In this document: piece by piece, positions 18,035 through 27,214 of the stretch | Numbering within the stretch: the stretch's first letter is position 1 | How the letters are laid out: each line of letters starts with the position of its first letter | Made by a program: the position numbers and the translations under genes | NCBI GenBank assembly: GCA_015068605.1 | Contig: SVKF01000013.1 | Span: 1 to 48,761 of the forward strand | Length of the DNA: 48,761 bases | Direction of reading: 5' to 3' | DNA from: Oscillospiraceae bacterium | Lineage (GTDB): Bacteria > Bacillota > Clostridia > Monoglobales > Monoglobaceae | Notes under the pieces: generated by a model | What the model saw: the letters and a program-made list of their open reading frames with translations, nothing else | What the model was told of the DNA's origin: nothing | Databases searched by the model: none

Positions 18035-20260
18035 TTATTCATCAAGGAGCGATATTTGCTCAAAGCCCGCATCTTCCTCCTTAAGGAATGAACCCTTCGC
18101 CGGAATATTCTTTGTTCTGTAATAACTTACATTTTTGATACTCGCCTCAGATAACAGCATAAGGTCAGACACCACGCTTCCTTTTTTAGGTGTCATAACG
18201 GAAACGCCTTGTGTGTTTTTAGTAGTTTTCTCAGCTACGGCAGATGTATTGAATATAAGTGCTTTACCAATGCTGCTCATAATCACCATATCACAATCTT
18301 CTGATATATGATATATCTTTGCAACAGGTGATTTATCAGAAAATGCATTAGAAAGCTTTCTTCTGTTTTGTTTTGTTTCATAAGCCTTAAGAGGAACTTT
18401 TGCAATCTTTCCGTTTTCAAAAGCAAAAAGCATCCATCCCTTAAAATCAACAGTTGCCGTCATACCAAGGGTTACTTCCCCTGCCCCCATTTCTAAAAGG
18501 TTTGGTATAAACTCACCCAAAAGACTTGCTTTTGTATCAGGAATATCATGAGCTTTAATTTTATAGGCTTCCCCACTGCTTGAGAAAAAGATAACCTCAC
18601 TTCTGTTACTACACTCAATTTCCTGAATAATTTCGTCATCCTCTTTAAGCTTATGCTCTCCACTTGTTCTTAAAGAAACGAGAGAAATCTTTTTAAGATA
18701 ATTTTCTCTTGTTCTGAACAATTTAATCGGGTAATCCGGAATTTCCTCCTGAACTTCAATGTCCTGCGTATCTTCCTCTCCGATTATTCCCGTCTTTCGT
18801 TCCTGCCCGAATTTCTTGGAAATTTCTTTAAGCTGTTTGGATATAAGTTTTTCAATTTTAGCGTTGCTTCCAAGTATTTCATTAAGCTCTGCAATTTCTT
18901 TTTCAAGAGCCTCTATTTCCTGTGTTCTCTTTAAAATATATTCTTTATTCAGGTTTCGAAGTTTAATTTCCGCAACATATTCAGCCTGAATTTCGTCAAT
19001 CTTAAACCCTTTCATAAGGTTTGGAACAACCATCTCATCTTCTTCAGTTTCACGGACAATCTTAATCGCCTTATCAATATCAAGAAGAATTTTTTCAAGA
19101 CCTTTTAAAAGGTGAAGCTTATCACTCTTTTTATCAATATCAAATCTAAGCGAGCGTTTAATGCAATTCTTTCGAAATCTCAGCCATTCACAAAGAATAT
19201 CATTGACGCCCAATACCATTGGTGAGCCTTCAACAAGGATATTGAAGTTACACCCGAAGCTATCCTGAAGGGGAGTCATCTTATAAATTTTCGCCATAAG
19301 CTTTTCAGGGTCAGTTCCTTTTTTGAGGTCAATGGTAATTTTAAGACCCATTTTATCAGTTTCATCTCGAATATCCGAAACCTCTTTAAGCTTACCCGCT
19401 TTTAAAAGCTCAATTATTTTCTCGATAATTGCCTCAACCGTTGTTGTATACGGAATTTCCGTTATATCAATACAGTTGCTTGATTTATCATAAGTATATC
19501 GACCCCGGATTTTAAAACTGCCTCTGCCCGTCTTATAAATCTCGGACATCTGTTCTCTGTTATAAACAACATCTCCGCCCGTTGAAAAATCAGGAGCTTT
19601 GAGTATTTCCGTCAAATCCGTATCCGCATCCTTCATAACAGCAATGGCTGCATCACAAATTTCGCTTAAGTTAAAGCTGCAAATATTTGATGCCATACCA
19701 ACCGCAATACCCTGATTCGGGTTAACCAAAACATTCGGGAAGGATGTCGGGAGGAGCGTTGGCTCTTTTAGACTTCCGTCGTAGTTATCAACCATATCAA
19801 TGGTATTTTTATCAATATCACGGAAAATTTCGCTACATACCTCCGAAAGCTTAACCTCTGTATATCTTGATGCGGCAAACGCCATATCTCTTGAATATTG
19901 GCGACCAAAGTTACCTTTTGAGTCAACAAAGGGGTGCAAAAGTGCCTGATGTCCTTCTGTCAGTCTGACCATTGTTTCATATATCGCCATATCACCATGG
20001 GGATTAAGCTTCATTGTTGTTCCGACAACATTGGCAGATTTTGTACGATTGCCTTTCAAAAGTCCCATTTTATACATAGTATAAAGCAGTTTTCTGTGTG
20101 ACGGTTTAAACCCGTCAATTTCGGGAATAGCACGGGAAACAATAACACTCATAGCATAGGGCATATAGTTTGTTTCAAGAGTCTCTATAATCTGCTGCTC
20201 CCTGGCAGGAGCAACTTTAAAAACCTTTGCTTCTTCCTTTCCCTTTTTCGCTTTTGCCAT
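18035..20260 (-). CDS. Type IIA topoisomerase A subunit (topoisomerase IV-like, Clostridia paralogue)
   Basis: 741 residues from the ATG at 20260 (MAKAKKGKEE; AAAGGA 12 bases upstream). The ATG at 20302 overlaps the partner gene's stop and is less likely. The breakage-reunion domain is at about 20-490 with the catalytic Tyr in AASRYTEVKL. A long coiled coil lies around 415-490, then a shortened C-terminal beta-pinwheel. The canonical GyrA box is absent (only KQNRRKLSNAF in that area), which favours a decatenase over a gyrase. The quinolone-pocket segment reads NPHGDMAIYET: Met and Glu replace the Ser and Asp of GyrA 83 and 87. Partner of the B subunit 28 bp upstream. Confidence 0.87.
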   Translation of the reverse strand: MAKAKKGKEEAKVFKVAPAREQQIIETLETNYMPYAMSVIVSRAIPEIDGFKPSHRKLLYTMYKMGLLKGNRTKSANVVGTTMKLNPHGDMAIYETMVRLTEGHQALLHPFVDSKGNFGRQYSRDMAFAASRYTEVKLSEVCSEIFRDIDKNTIDMVDNYDGSLKEPTLLPTSFPNVLVNPNQGIAVGMASNICSFNLSEICDAAIAVMKDADTDLTEILKAPDFSTGGDVVYNREQMSEIYKTGRGSFKIRGRYTYDKSSNCIDITEIPYTTTVEAIIEKIIELLKAGKLKEVSDIRDETDKMGLKITIDLKKGTDPEKLMAKIYKMTPLQDSFGCNFNILVEGSPMVLGVNDILCEWLRFRKNCIKRSLRFDIDKKSDKLHLLKGLEKILLDIDKAIKIVRETEEDEMVVPNLMKGFKIDEIQAEYVAEIKLRNLNKEYILKRTQEIEALEKEIAELNEILGSNAKIEKLISKQLKEISKKFGQERKTGIIGEEDTQDIEVQEEIPDYPIKLFRTRENYLKKISLVSLRTSGEHKLKEDDEIIQEIECSNRSEVIFFSSSGEAYKIKAHDIPDTKASLLGEFIPNLLEMGAGEVTLGMTATVDFKGWMLFAFENGKIAKVPLKAYETKQNRRKLSNAFSDKSPVAKIYHISEDCDMVIMSSIGKALIFNTSAVAEKTTKNTQGVSVMTPKKGSVVSDLMLLSEASIKNVSYYRTKNIPAKGSFLKEEDAGFEQISLLDE

Positions 20261-20288
20261 TTTATTAACAAATCCTTTCTGTTGTTTT

Positions 20289-22271
20289 CTACATAACATC
20301 AAGCATATCTATATATTCGTGTCCGTGTTCTGCTATATGCTCTTTTCTGCCTGCAAGGTTATCGCCAAGGAGAAGCTCAAACACTTCCTGAGTTCTTTCC
20401 ATATCATCAGGCATAACCTTTATAAGGCGTCTTGTTTCGGGATTCATCGTTGTCTCCCACATCATATCCGGCTGGTTTTCACCAAGCCCCTTGCTTCGCT
20501 GAATTGTATATTTCTTTCCTTCAAGCTTATTTAAAATATCCGTTTTCTCTTTTTCGTCATACGCAAAATATGTTTTATCCTTCGAATTTATTTCATAAAG
20601 CGGAGATTCTGCAATATAGACATACCCTTTTTCTATAAGAGTCGGCGCAAGACGATATATCATTGTTAAAACAAGGGTTCTAATCTGAAATCCGTCAACA
20701 TCGGCATCAGTACAGATTATAACCTTATTCCATCTTAAATTCCCCAAATCAAAGGAATTAAGGTCCTTATTATGCTTACTCTTTATTTCAACTCCGCATC
20801 CTAAAACCTTAAGCAAATCAACTATAATTTCACTTGCAAATATCTTATTGTAATCAGCTTTCAGACAGTTAAGGATTTTACCTCTGATGGGAATAATCGC
20901 CTGAAATTCACTGTCTCTGCCAAGCTTACAAGCACCGAGAGCCGAGTCACCCTCCACAATATAAACCTCTCTTCGGCTTATATCCTTAGTTCTGCAATCG
21001 ACAAATTTCTTCACTCTTGACATTGCATCCATTGTTCCGCCAAGCTTTTTCTTAACATCAATTCTTGTTCGCTCTGCGGATTCACGGCTTCGTTTATTAA
21101 CAAGCACCTGCTCCGAAAATTTTTCAGCATCAGCCTTATTTTCAATGAAATAAACATCAAGCTGTTCCCTTAAAAATTCGGTCATAGCCTCTTGAATAAA
21201 CTTATTGGTTATGGCTTTTTTGGTCTGATTTTCGTAGCTTGTTACAGTTGAGAATGAATTGCTGACCAAAACAAGGCTGTCCGCCACATCCGCAAATGTA
21301 ATTTTCGGCTCATTCTTTTTGTATTTGTTATTATTTTTGATATATTTATCAATCGCAGAAACAAATGCACTTTTAACAGCCTTATCGGGAGACCCTCCAT
21401 ATTCAAGGAAGCTTGAATTATGATAATACTCCAAAATATTTACCTCATTATTCATACAAAAGGCAAAGCTCATTTTGACCTTATATTCTTCCTTATCGTC
21501 ACGGTCTTTACCTTTTCTCTCCGCCTCAATATAATGTATTGAAGTCTTTTCTTTCCCGTCGCAAAGCTCTTTAACATAATCCGTTATGCCATTTTCGTAG
21601 AAATATTCAAACTCTTCAAACTGACCCTTGCCTATTTCGTTTCTTAAGATAAACTTAACACCTGAATTGACAACAGCCTGTTTCTTTATTGTTTCCTGAT
21701 AAAATTCAAGTGGAATATCTATATCCGTAAACACTTCAAGGTCGGGCTTCCAGTGAATTTTAGATCCTGTGTGACGATGCCGGAAAGGAGTTTTTTCAAG
21801 ACCACCTATATTGTTCCCCTTTTCAAAATGAAGGTTAAATTTATGCCCATCACGAAGGACCTCAACTTCCATATACTCAGAGCTAAACTGGGTTGCACAG
21901 CTTCCGAGACCGTTTAACCCAAGACTGTATTCATAGTTGCTTCCGGAATTATTCTTATATTTTCCACCTGCATACATTTCGCAGAAAACAAGCTCCCAGT
22001 TATATCTTTCTTCACGGCTGTTATAATCAACAGGGATTCCTCTGCCATAATCCTCAACCTCTATTGACTTATCGATATATCTCGTAACTTTTATTAAATT
22101 TCCGTATCCTTCTCTGGCCTCATCTATGGAATTAGACAAAATCTCAAACATAGAATGCTGACAGCCCTCTATTCCGTCAGAACCAAAGATGACCGCCGGA
22201 CGCTTTCTGACCTTATCGGCACCTTTAAGCATTTCTATACTGTCATTTCCATAACTCTCTTTAGCACACAT
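20289..22271 (-). CDS. Type IIA topoisomerase B subunit (topoisomerase IV-like, Clostridia paralogue)
   Basis: 660 residues starting at the ATG at 22271 after GGGGG. The open frame continues upstream to 22595, but that part overlaps the divergent radical SAM gene and the promoter. The GHKL ATPase begins SIEMLKGADKVRKRPAVIFG, with the Mg-binding Asn in NSIDEA (near residue 45). The TOPRIM domain has YIVEGDSALG and later DADVDG. With the A subunit it forms an ATP-dependent enzyme passing one duplex through another. The domain order is ParE/GyrB-like. A second gyrase set presumably exists elsewhere. First gene of the pair, with its own promoter. Confidence 0.88.
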   Translation of the reverse strand: MCAKESYGNDSIEMLKGADKVRKRPAVIFGSDGIEGCQHSMFEILSNSIDEAREGYGNLIKVTRYIDKSIEVEDYGRGIPVDYNSREERYNWELVFCEMYAGGKYKNNSGSNYEYSLGLNGLGSCATQFSSEYMEVEVLRDGHKFNLHFEKGNNIGGLEKTPFRHRHTGSKIHWKPDLEVFTDIDIPLEFYQETIKKQAVVNSGVKFILRNEIGKGQFEEFEYFYENGITDYVKELCDGKEKTSIHYIEAERKGKDRDDKEEYKVKMSFAFCMNNEVNILEYYHNSSFLEYGGSPDKAVKSAFVSAIDKYIKNNNKYKKNEPKITFADVADSLVLVSNSFSTVTSYENQTKKAITNKFIQEAMTEFLREQLDVYFIENKADAEKFSEQVLVNKRSRESAERTRIDVKKKLGGTMDAMSRVKKFVDCRTKDISRREVYIVEGDSALGACKLGRDSEFQAIIPIRGKILNCLKADYNKIFASEIIVDLLKVLGCGVEIKSKHNKDLNSFDLGNLRWNKVIICTDADVDGFQIRTLVLTMIYRLAPTLIEKGYVYIAESPLYEINSKDKTYFAYDEKEKTDILNKLEGKKYTIQRSKGLGENQPDMMWETTMNPETRRLIKVMPDDMERTQEVFELLLGDNLAGRKEHIAEHGHEYIDMLDVM

Positions 22272-22310
22272 TAAGAAAATACCCCCATTAAAATACACTA
22301 TATATAGTAT

Positions 22311-22339
22311 ATTATGACAAATTTTATCCACAATGTCAA
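22311..22339 (-). promoter_or_regulatory. Promoter of the topoisomerase pair
   Basis: Minus strand TTGACA (22334-22339), 17-bp spacer, CATAAT (22311-22316). A TATATATAG-type AT stretch follows downstream. Confidence 0.7.
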
Positions 22340-22413
22340 GGAAAATTTTGTATCTGCTCTTGTTTTGAGACTTCTTTTGTGATAATATTATTATCAGGCA
22401 GGTGAAATAAAAT

Positions 22414-23316
22414 ATGACTGACATAGAAAAATGTATATTGTGTCCGAGAAATTGCAAGGTTAACAGAAATAATTTAAAAGGTTTCTGCGGAGCGGGAAAC
22501 AGTGTGAAAATCGCAAGAGCAGCACTCCATTTTTGGGAAGAACCCATAATAAGCGGAAAAAACGGAAGCGGAACAATATTCTTTTGCCACTGCAATCTTA
22601 TGTGTGCATACTGTCAAAATAAAAAAATCAGTTCCGGTGGATTTGGCAAGAATATATCTACATCCGGGCTTTCCAAGATTTTCCTAATGCTTCAGGATAT
22701 GGGAGCTCATAATATAAATCTCGTAACTCCAACACCATATATTCCCTTTATAATTGAAGCTATTGACAGCATAAAGCCACACCTTAATATTCCCGTTGTT
22801 TACAACTGCGGAGGCTATGAAAAACCGGAAATAATTTCGCTCCTTAATAACTATGTTGATATTTATCTGACAGATTTTAAATATTATGATAAAGCTCTTG
22901 CAAAAAAATATTCCCTTGCCGAAAATTATCCAGATTTTGCTTTGGCATCACTTGAAAAAATGGTTGAAACGAAAGGTGCACCCGTTATAGAAAACGGACT
23001 TATGAAAAAAGGAGTTATTGTAAGGCATCTTGTTCTGCCGTCACATCGAAACGACAGCATCGCCATTTTAAATTTATTAAAAGAAAATTTCGACACAGAC
23101 AGATTTATTTTAAGTCTTATGTCTCAGTATTTTCCTCCTGAAAATTTGGATAATTTCCCCGAAATTAACCGAAAAATAACTACATTTGAATATAATTCCG
23201 TTGTCAACCATGCGTTAAATATAGGATTTTCAAATGCCTATATTCAGGAAAAATCAAGTGCAGATAAAATTTATGTTCCTGATTTTGATTTGAGTGGTGT
23301 TGACTTAATTGAATAA
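22414..23316 (+). CDS. PflX-like radical SAM protein
   Basis: 300 residues. The radical SAM cluster motif is CNLMCAYC (C-x3-C-x2-C) near residues 60-67, preceded by an N-terminal CILCPRNC and a nearby FCGAG, the extra Cys cluster of the COG1313 (PflX) group. The GCGG-like segment is NCGGYE near 143, and TDFKYYD lies near 164. These proteins resemble glycyl-radical activating enzymes, but their targets are unknown and no glycyl radical enzyme is nearby. GGCAGGTGA is the ribosome site, 8 bases before the ATG. It is followed 48 bp later by the Mrp ATPase, which could supply or carry its iron-sulfur cluster (inference). Confidence 0.86.
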   Translation: MTDIEKCILCPRNCKVNRNNLKGFCGAGNSVKIARAALHFWEEPIISGKNGSGTIFFCHCNLMCAYCQNKKISSGGFGKNISTSGLSKIFLMLQDMGAHNINLVTPTPYIPFIIEAIDSIKPHLNIPVVYNCGGYEKPEIISLLNNYVDIYLTDFKYYDKALAKKYSLAENYPDFALASLEKMVETKGAPVIENGLMKKGVIVRHLVLPSHRNDSIAILNLLKENFDTDRFILSLMSQYFPPENLDNFPEINRKITTFEYNSVVNHALNIGFSNAYIQEKSSADKIYVPDFDLSGVDLIE

Positions 23317-23328
23317 AAGTGATATAAT
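23300..23328 (+). promoter_or_regulatory. Promoter of mrp
   Basis: TTGACT (23300-23305), 17-bp spacer, TATAAT (23323-23328), overlapping the 3' end of the radical SAM gene. mrp can therefore be transcribed separately. Confidence 0.75.
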
Positions 23329-23364
23329 TTATTAGAAATTTAAACGAAAAGAGGTTTTATATAT

Positions 23365-24186
23365 ATGAGCGAATGTACGCATGATTGTTCAAGTTGCAGT
23401 GAAAACTGCAGTGAAAGAGACCCAAAAAGCTTTCTTGAAGCTCCAAACGCAATGAGCAGTATCAAAAAGGTTATTGGTGTTGTTTCGGGGAAAGGCGGAG
23501 TTGGTAAATCCCTCGTTACATCTCTTCTCGCAACGGCTATATCAAAATCAGGGAAGAATGCAGCTATTCTTGACGCAGATATAACAGGTCCGTCAATTCC
23601 TAAAATTTTTGGAATAAATGAAAAAGCAATGGGAAGTGAAATTGGTATTCTGCCCGTTAAAACCAAAGGCGGCATTGACGTTATGTCAATAAATCTTCTT
23701 TTAGAGGATGATACAGCCCCCGTTATATGGAGAGGTCCCGTTATCGGAGGAACGGTTAAACAGTTCTGGACAGATGTTGTTTGGGAAAATGTCGACTATA
23801 TGTTTGTTGATATGCCCCCGGGAACAGGAGATGTTCCACTCACAGTTTTCCAGTCACTCCCGATTGACGGAATCGTTATCGTGACCTCACCTCAAGAGCT
23901 TGTTTCGATGATAGTTGAAAAGGCTGTTAATATGGCAAAAATGATGAATATTCCGATTGTCGGCATTGTCGAAAATATGAGCTATGTTAATTGCCCCGAT
24001 TGCGGAAAGCAAATCCATATTTTCGGAGAAAGCAAAACAAATGAGGTGGCAGAAAAATTTAATCTCCCACTCCTTGCTCAAATTCCGTTTGATGCAAAAA
24101 TTGCATCACTTTGCGATAAAGGGGATATTGAACGCATTGAATGTAACCCGATAGCTCCGGCTCTTGATAAGATTTTGAATATTTAA
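23365..24186 (+). CDS. mrp: Mrp/NBP35-type P-loop ATPase, iron-sulfur cluster carrier
   Basis: 273 residues. The deviant Walker A GKGGVGKS is at 42-49, DADITGPSIP near 75 and DMPPGTGD near 150. The C-terminal CPDC (near 212) is the bridging Fe-S ligand motif of the family. An N-terminal four-Cys stretch (C4, C8, C11, C15) recalls the NBP35 N-terminal cluster, which many bacterial Mrp proteins lack. Family members bind a 4Fe-4S cluster between subunits and hand it to apoproteins. It has its own promoter and ends at a perfect bidirectional terminator. Confidence 0.94.
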   Translation: MSECTHDCSSCSENCSERDPKSFLEAPNAMSSIKKVIGVVSGKGGVGKSLVTSLLATAISKSGKNAAILDADITGPSIPKIFGINEKAMGSEIGILPVKTKGGIDVMSINLLLEDDTAPVIWRGPVIGGTVKQFWTDVVWENVDYMFVDMPPGTGDVPLTVFQSLPIDGIVIVTSPQELVSMIVEKAVNMAKMMNIPIVGIVENMSYVNCPDCGKQIHIFGESKTNEVAEKFNLPLLAQIPFDAKIASLCDKGDIERIECNPIAPALDKILNI

Positions 24187-24198
24187 AATGACTTTATA

Positions 24199-24237
24199 AA
24201 ATTTAAAAGCGGTTGCCGAGCAACCGCTTTTAAATTT
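24199..24237. terminator. Bidirectional terminator between mrp and the CD1247-like gene
   Basis: Perfect 17-bp stem at 24199-24215 and 24221-24237 with a 5-base loop (core GCGGTTG/CAACCGC) and A/T-rich flanks that give T-tracts in both directions. It touches the stop codon of the minus-strand gene. Confidence 0.88.
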
Positions 24238-24650
24238 TATTCACAGCATTCGCAATCTCCGTCGCATTCAAACTCGATTTCAATCGGCTCGCCGCAATAA
24301 GGACAAACCAAATCGTCATATTCGAGATCCTCGTATGACAAGAAAACATCCTTACCACACTTTTCGCATTTTATTGCAAACTCATCTTCTTCGTCAAAAT
24401 CATCTTCATCGCATTCATAAAGGTCATCTTCGAAAACCTCTTCACATAAAATATCAATAGATTCATCGATATCATCAAGCTTGTCTGCAATGAAGCCCTG
24501 TTCGTCATCAATCATTTCCATCTCCTCGGTTATATCACCAAGAAGCGCAATGATTTCATTCAGAAGCTTACCTTCATTTGACTCCTTATCAAGTTTCATT
24601 CCATCTGCAAGACCTTTAAGGTATGCAGCTCTGTTTGTTAAATCTGACAT
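24237..24650 (-). CDS. CD1247-type protein with C-terminal zinc ribbon
   Basis: 137 residues from the ATG at 24650 (GGAGG 6-7 bases upstream; the GTG at 24662 overlaps that site). The N-terminus MSDLTNRAAYLKGLADG is the conserved CD1247 N-terminal domain of Clostridia. A strongly acidic, helical middle follows (about 45-95). The end holds a two-CxxC zinc ribbon (CEKC, CPYC) and finally three further Cys in CDGDCECCE. Function is unknown. It lies 16 bp downstream of efp and is co-transcribed, hinting at a link with translation (inference only). Confidence 0.83.
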   Translation of the reverse strand: MSDLTNRAAYLKGLADGMKLDKESNEGKLLNEIIALLGDITEEMEMIDDEQGFIADKLDDIDESIDILCEEVFEDDLYECDEDDFDEEDEFAIKCEKCGKDVFLSYEDLEYDDLVCPYCGEPIEIEFECDGDCECCE

Positions 24651-24665
24651 AGAAACCTCCACAAA

Positions 24666-25223
24666 TTAAACTCTTGACATATATTCAGCATTTCTTGTGT
24701 CAATCTTAATAACATCACCTTCGTTGATAAACATAGGAACTGTTATAATGGCCCCTGTTTCAACCTTAGCAGGCTTTGTTACGTTTGACGCAGTATTACC
24801 TTTTATGCCCGGTTCTGTTTCAATAACCTCAAGCTCAACAAAGTTCGGCGGTTCAACACTGAACACACTTCCTTTGAAAGAAAGAATTGTCACAACCATA
24901 TTTTCCTTGACAAACTTAAGAGCATCGCCAAGCTGGTCAGCGCTAAGAGGAGTCTGTTCATAGGTTTCCTGATCCATAAAGTAATACAGTTCACCGTCTT
25001 CGTATAAATACTCCATATCCTTTCTCTCTATATGAGCTTTAGCAACCTTTTCAGTTGGGTTAAAGCTTCTTTCAACTACACCACCTGTAATAACATTTTT
25101 CATTTTTGTTCTTACAAAGGCAGCGCCTTTACCGGGTTTAACATGCTGAAATTCAACAACCTGGTAAACATTGCCTTCAAATTCAAATGTTATTCCGTTT
25201 CTGAAATCACCCGCAGAAATCAT
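24666..25223 (-). CDS. efp: Elongation factor P
   Basis: 185 residues, standard three-domain EF-P. It binds between the ribosomal P and E sites and relieves stalling at polyproline. The tip loop is VKPGKGAAF, with Lys32 as the usual modification site. The C-terminal signature [15 protein letters not shown] followed by [13 protein letters not shown] is intact. AAGGAGG precedes the ATG at good spacing. It has its own promoter and heads a pair with the CD1247-like gene. No modifying enzyme (EpmA, YmfI) was seen nearby. Confidence 0.97.
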   Translation of the reverse strand: MISAGDFRNGITFEFEGNVYQVVEFQHVKPGKGAAFVRTKMKNVITGGVVERSFNPTEKVAKAHIERKDMEYLYEDGELYYFMDQETYEQTPLSADQLGDALKFVKENMVVTILSFKGSVFSVEPPNFVELEVIETEPGIKGNTASNVTKPAKVETGAIITVPMFINEGDVIKIDTRNAEYMSRV

Positions 25224-25266
25224 TGGGAATACCTCCTTGTATTTTCTTGATATAATCTTCTTTTCT

Positions 25267-25295
25267 ATTCTATACTAAAATTAACCAAATTGCAA
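25267..25295 (-). promoter_or_regulatory. Promoter of efp
   Basis: Minus strand TTGCAA (25290-25295), 17-bp spacer, TAGAAT (25267-25272). Confidence 0.65.
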
Positions 25296-25314
25296 GACAT
25301 TTTTTTAGAATTAC

Positions 25315-26358
25315 TTAAATTTCTATCAAATTCTTTTGAGATTTGCTTAAAATTGTGCATTTTTCGCCTGAAACAACAACCAAATCCTCAATCCGAACAC
25401 CACCGAAATCAGGGATATATATTCCGGGTTCACAGCTTACAACCATATTGTCCTCGAGCATCATCTCCGATTTTGGTGAAAGATTGGGCAGTTCATGAAT
25501 CATCAAGCCGACTCCGTGACCTAACGAATGACCAAAATACTTTCCATATCCGGCTTTTTCTATTACATTTCTCGCCATTTCGTCAGCATTTTTACAAACC
25601 ACACCGCTTTTTATAGCATTAAGCCCTGTTAATTGTGCTTCAAGAACAATATTATAAATTTCTTTTTGCCTTTCGTCAGCCTTACCGACTGCAACGGTTC
25701 TTGTCATATCCGAGCAATAGCCCTCATATACGCACCCAAAATCCAAGGTTACAAAATCACCGTTTTCAATTTTTTTATCATCGGGAGTTCCGTGAGGCAT
25801 ACTCGTCTTTTTGCCGCTTATTACAATAGTGTCAAAGGAAGTTTTTTCAGCACCCTGCTTTTTCATAAAATATTCAAGCTCCGCCGCAATATCTCTTTCC
25901 GACACGCCTTCTTTTATATACCCTAAAATATGGGAAAATGCCATATCTCCGATTGCTTCCGCCTTGGAAATTCTTTCGATTTCCCAAGATGCTTTAATCA
26001 TTCTTTTCCGAGCTATTTCATATCCTTCTCCAACATACTCAGCCTGAGTTCTTTCCCTTAATCTATTATATAAATCAACTGTAAGAACATCATCCTCGAA
26101 GGCTATTTTATTAAGCTTTTTCTCCTCTATATAATTGCAAAGGTCAATAAAACCTTTCCATAATGTAACAGCATAATCCTTTGCCTGATTTTCGGCTTGT
26201 TCAATATATCTTGAATCGGTAAAAAGTGTTCTTGAATCTTTTTGGATAAGAAGTGCACCTTCACCACCGGTAAATCCTGAAAAATATCTCATATTATGCG
26301 GAGAAGTCAGCAATATACCGTCATATTTTTCAAAAAGAGCATCAAGCTTTTTATACAT
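25315..26358 (-). CDS. Xaa-Pro aminopeptidase (M24 family)
   Basis: 347 residues. A creatinase-like N-terminal domain (about 1-125) precedes a pita-bread M24 catalytic domain. The five metal ligands of the family are visible: Asp in LDFGCVY and Asp in YCSDMTRT, His in FGHSLGHGVG, Glu in CEPGIYI and Glu in GGVRIED. It removes an N-terminal residue before proline. Its start overlaps the end of the preceding TIM-barrel gene by 8 bp, a sign of translational coupling. This pepP-efp gene order recurs in many Firmicutes, although here efp also has its own promoter. Confidence 0.94.
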   Translation of the reverse strand: MYKKLDALFEKYDGILLTSPHNMRYFSGFTGGEGALLIQKDSRTLFTDSRYIEQAENQAKDYAVTLWKGFIDLCNYIEEKKLNKIAFEDDVLTVDLYNRLRERTQAEYVGEGYEIARKRMIKASWEIERISKAEAIGDMAFSHILGYIKEGVSERDIAAELEYFMKKQGAEKTSFDTIVISGKKTSMPHGTPDDKKIENGDFVTLDFGCVYEGYCSDMTRTVAVGKADERQKEIYNIVLEAQLTGLNAIKSGVVCKNADEMARNVIEKAGYGKYFGHSLGHGVGLMIHELPNLSPKSEMMLEDNMVVSCEPGIYIPDFGGVRIEDLVVVSGEKCTILSKSQKNLIEI

Positions 26359-27214
26359 ATATTTTCCTCTTTTCCATATATGCTTTCATAAGAAGAACAC
26401 TATCCTCTGTTTGAGTTCCTCTTGACTCACAGATAATCGTGGGGCAAAGACCTCGCTTTGCAATTATCTCGGCAATAGGCTCAAATTCGGGGCCATACTC
26501 CGTTTCGCTATATGTCCTGTGTTTTTTCTCCCCTGCATTCGTAAATTCTATGCGACTGTAATGAATATGGAAATTCTTTTCTCTTTCACTTCCAAGCTTA
26601 TTCTTTATAACATCGAATATGCGCTCATAATCCTCAATATTTTTAAGACCGCCGAGGGTCATGGAATTAACATGCCCGAAATCAACCGTCGGAATAAGTC
26701 GTTCATCAAGACTGCATATAGCGCAGACTTCTTCGATTGTTCCCAGCTGTTTCACCTTACCCATAGTTTCGGGACATATATTGATGTGTCCCAATCCGGC
26801 CTCATCTGCAGCCCTTAGAGCCTTTGAAACAGTGTCAACAGCAAGTTCCAGCGCCGCTTTCCTTGTTATTTTCGAGCACGAACCGCTATGAACAACAACT
26901 CTTCCGGCTTTCATGGTATCAGCAACCGCCAAGGTATCCAAAATATATTTTACGCTTTTTTCACGCTTTTCCGCTTCTGTACTTGAAAGACTTATAAAAT
27001 ACGGAGCGTGAACAGAGAGGGTTATCCCCTCTGCTTTTGCATTTTCACCAAGGATTTTGGCTGAGTCCTCGGAAATTTTTATTCCCTTTCCGCATTCGTA
27101 TTCGTAGGCAGACAGTCCTTTTCCTTTAACCCATGCAGGAATTTGAAGGGACGATTTATTCCCCTCATTATAAAATTTTTCACAGTTACCGCCCGGGCCG
27201 AATTTCGCTAACAT
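26351..27214 (-). CDS. Endonuclease IV-like TIM-barrel protein
   Basis: 287 residues with an AP-endonuclease 2 / xylose-isomerase-like barrel. Six probable metal ligands match endonuclease IV: His in SVHAPYF, His in VVVHSG, Glu in CPETMG, Asp and His in VDFGHVN, His in HIHYSR, with Glu in ICESRG near the end. The DxH motif that completes the three-zinc site of true Nfo is absent: the region reads GEKKHRTYSETEYG. It is therefore probably a distinct family of uncertain substrate rather than a proven AP endonuclease. It overlaps both neighbours (yqeG by 7 bp, pepP by 8 bp) in a tight operon. Confidence 0.8.
   Translation of the reverse strand: MLAKFGPGGNCEKFYNEGNKSSLQIPAWVKGKGLSAYEYECGKGIKISEDSAKILGENAKAEGITLSVHAPYFISLSSTEAEKREKSVKYILDTLAVADTMKAGRVVVHSGSCSKITRKAALELAVDTVSKALRAADEAGLGHINICPETMGKVKQLGTIEEVCAICSLDERLIPTVDFGHVNSMTLGGLKNIEDYERIFDVIKNKLGSEREKNFHIHYSRIEFTNAGEKKHRTYSETEYGPEFEPIAEIIAKRGLCPTIICESRGTQTEDSVLLMKAYMEKRKIYV

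Noticed and set aside
22272-22595. N-terminal extension of the topoisomerase B subunit up to 22595
   Set aside because: It overlaps the divergent radical SAM gene and the promoter. The ATG at 22271 has a clear ribosome site and begins the conserved domain.
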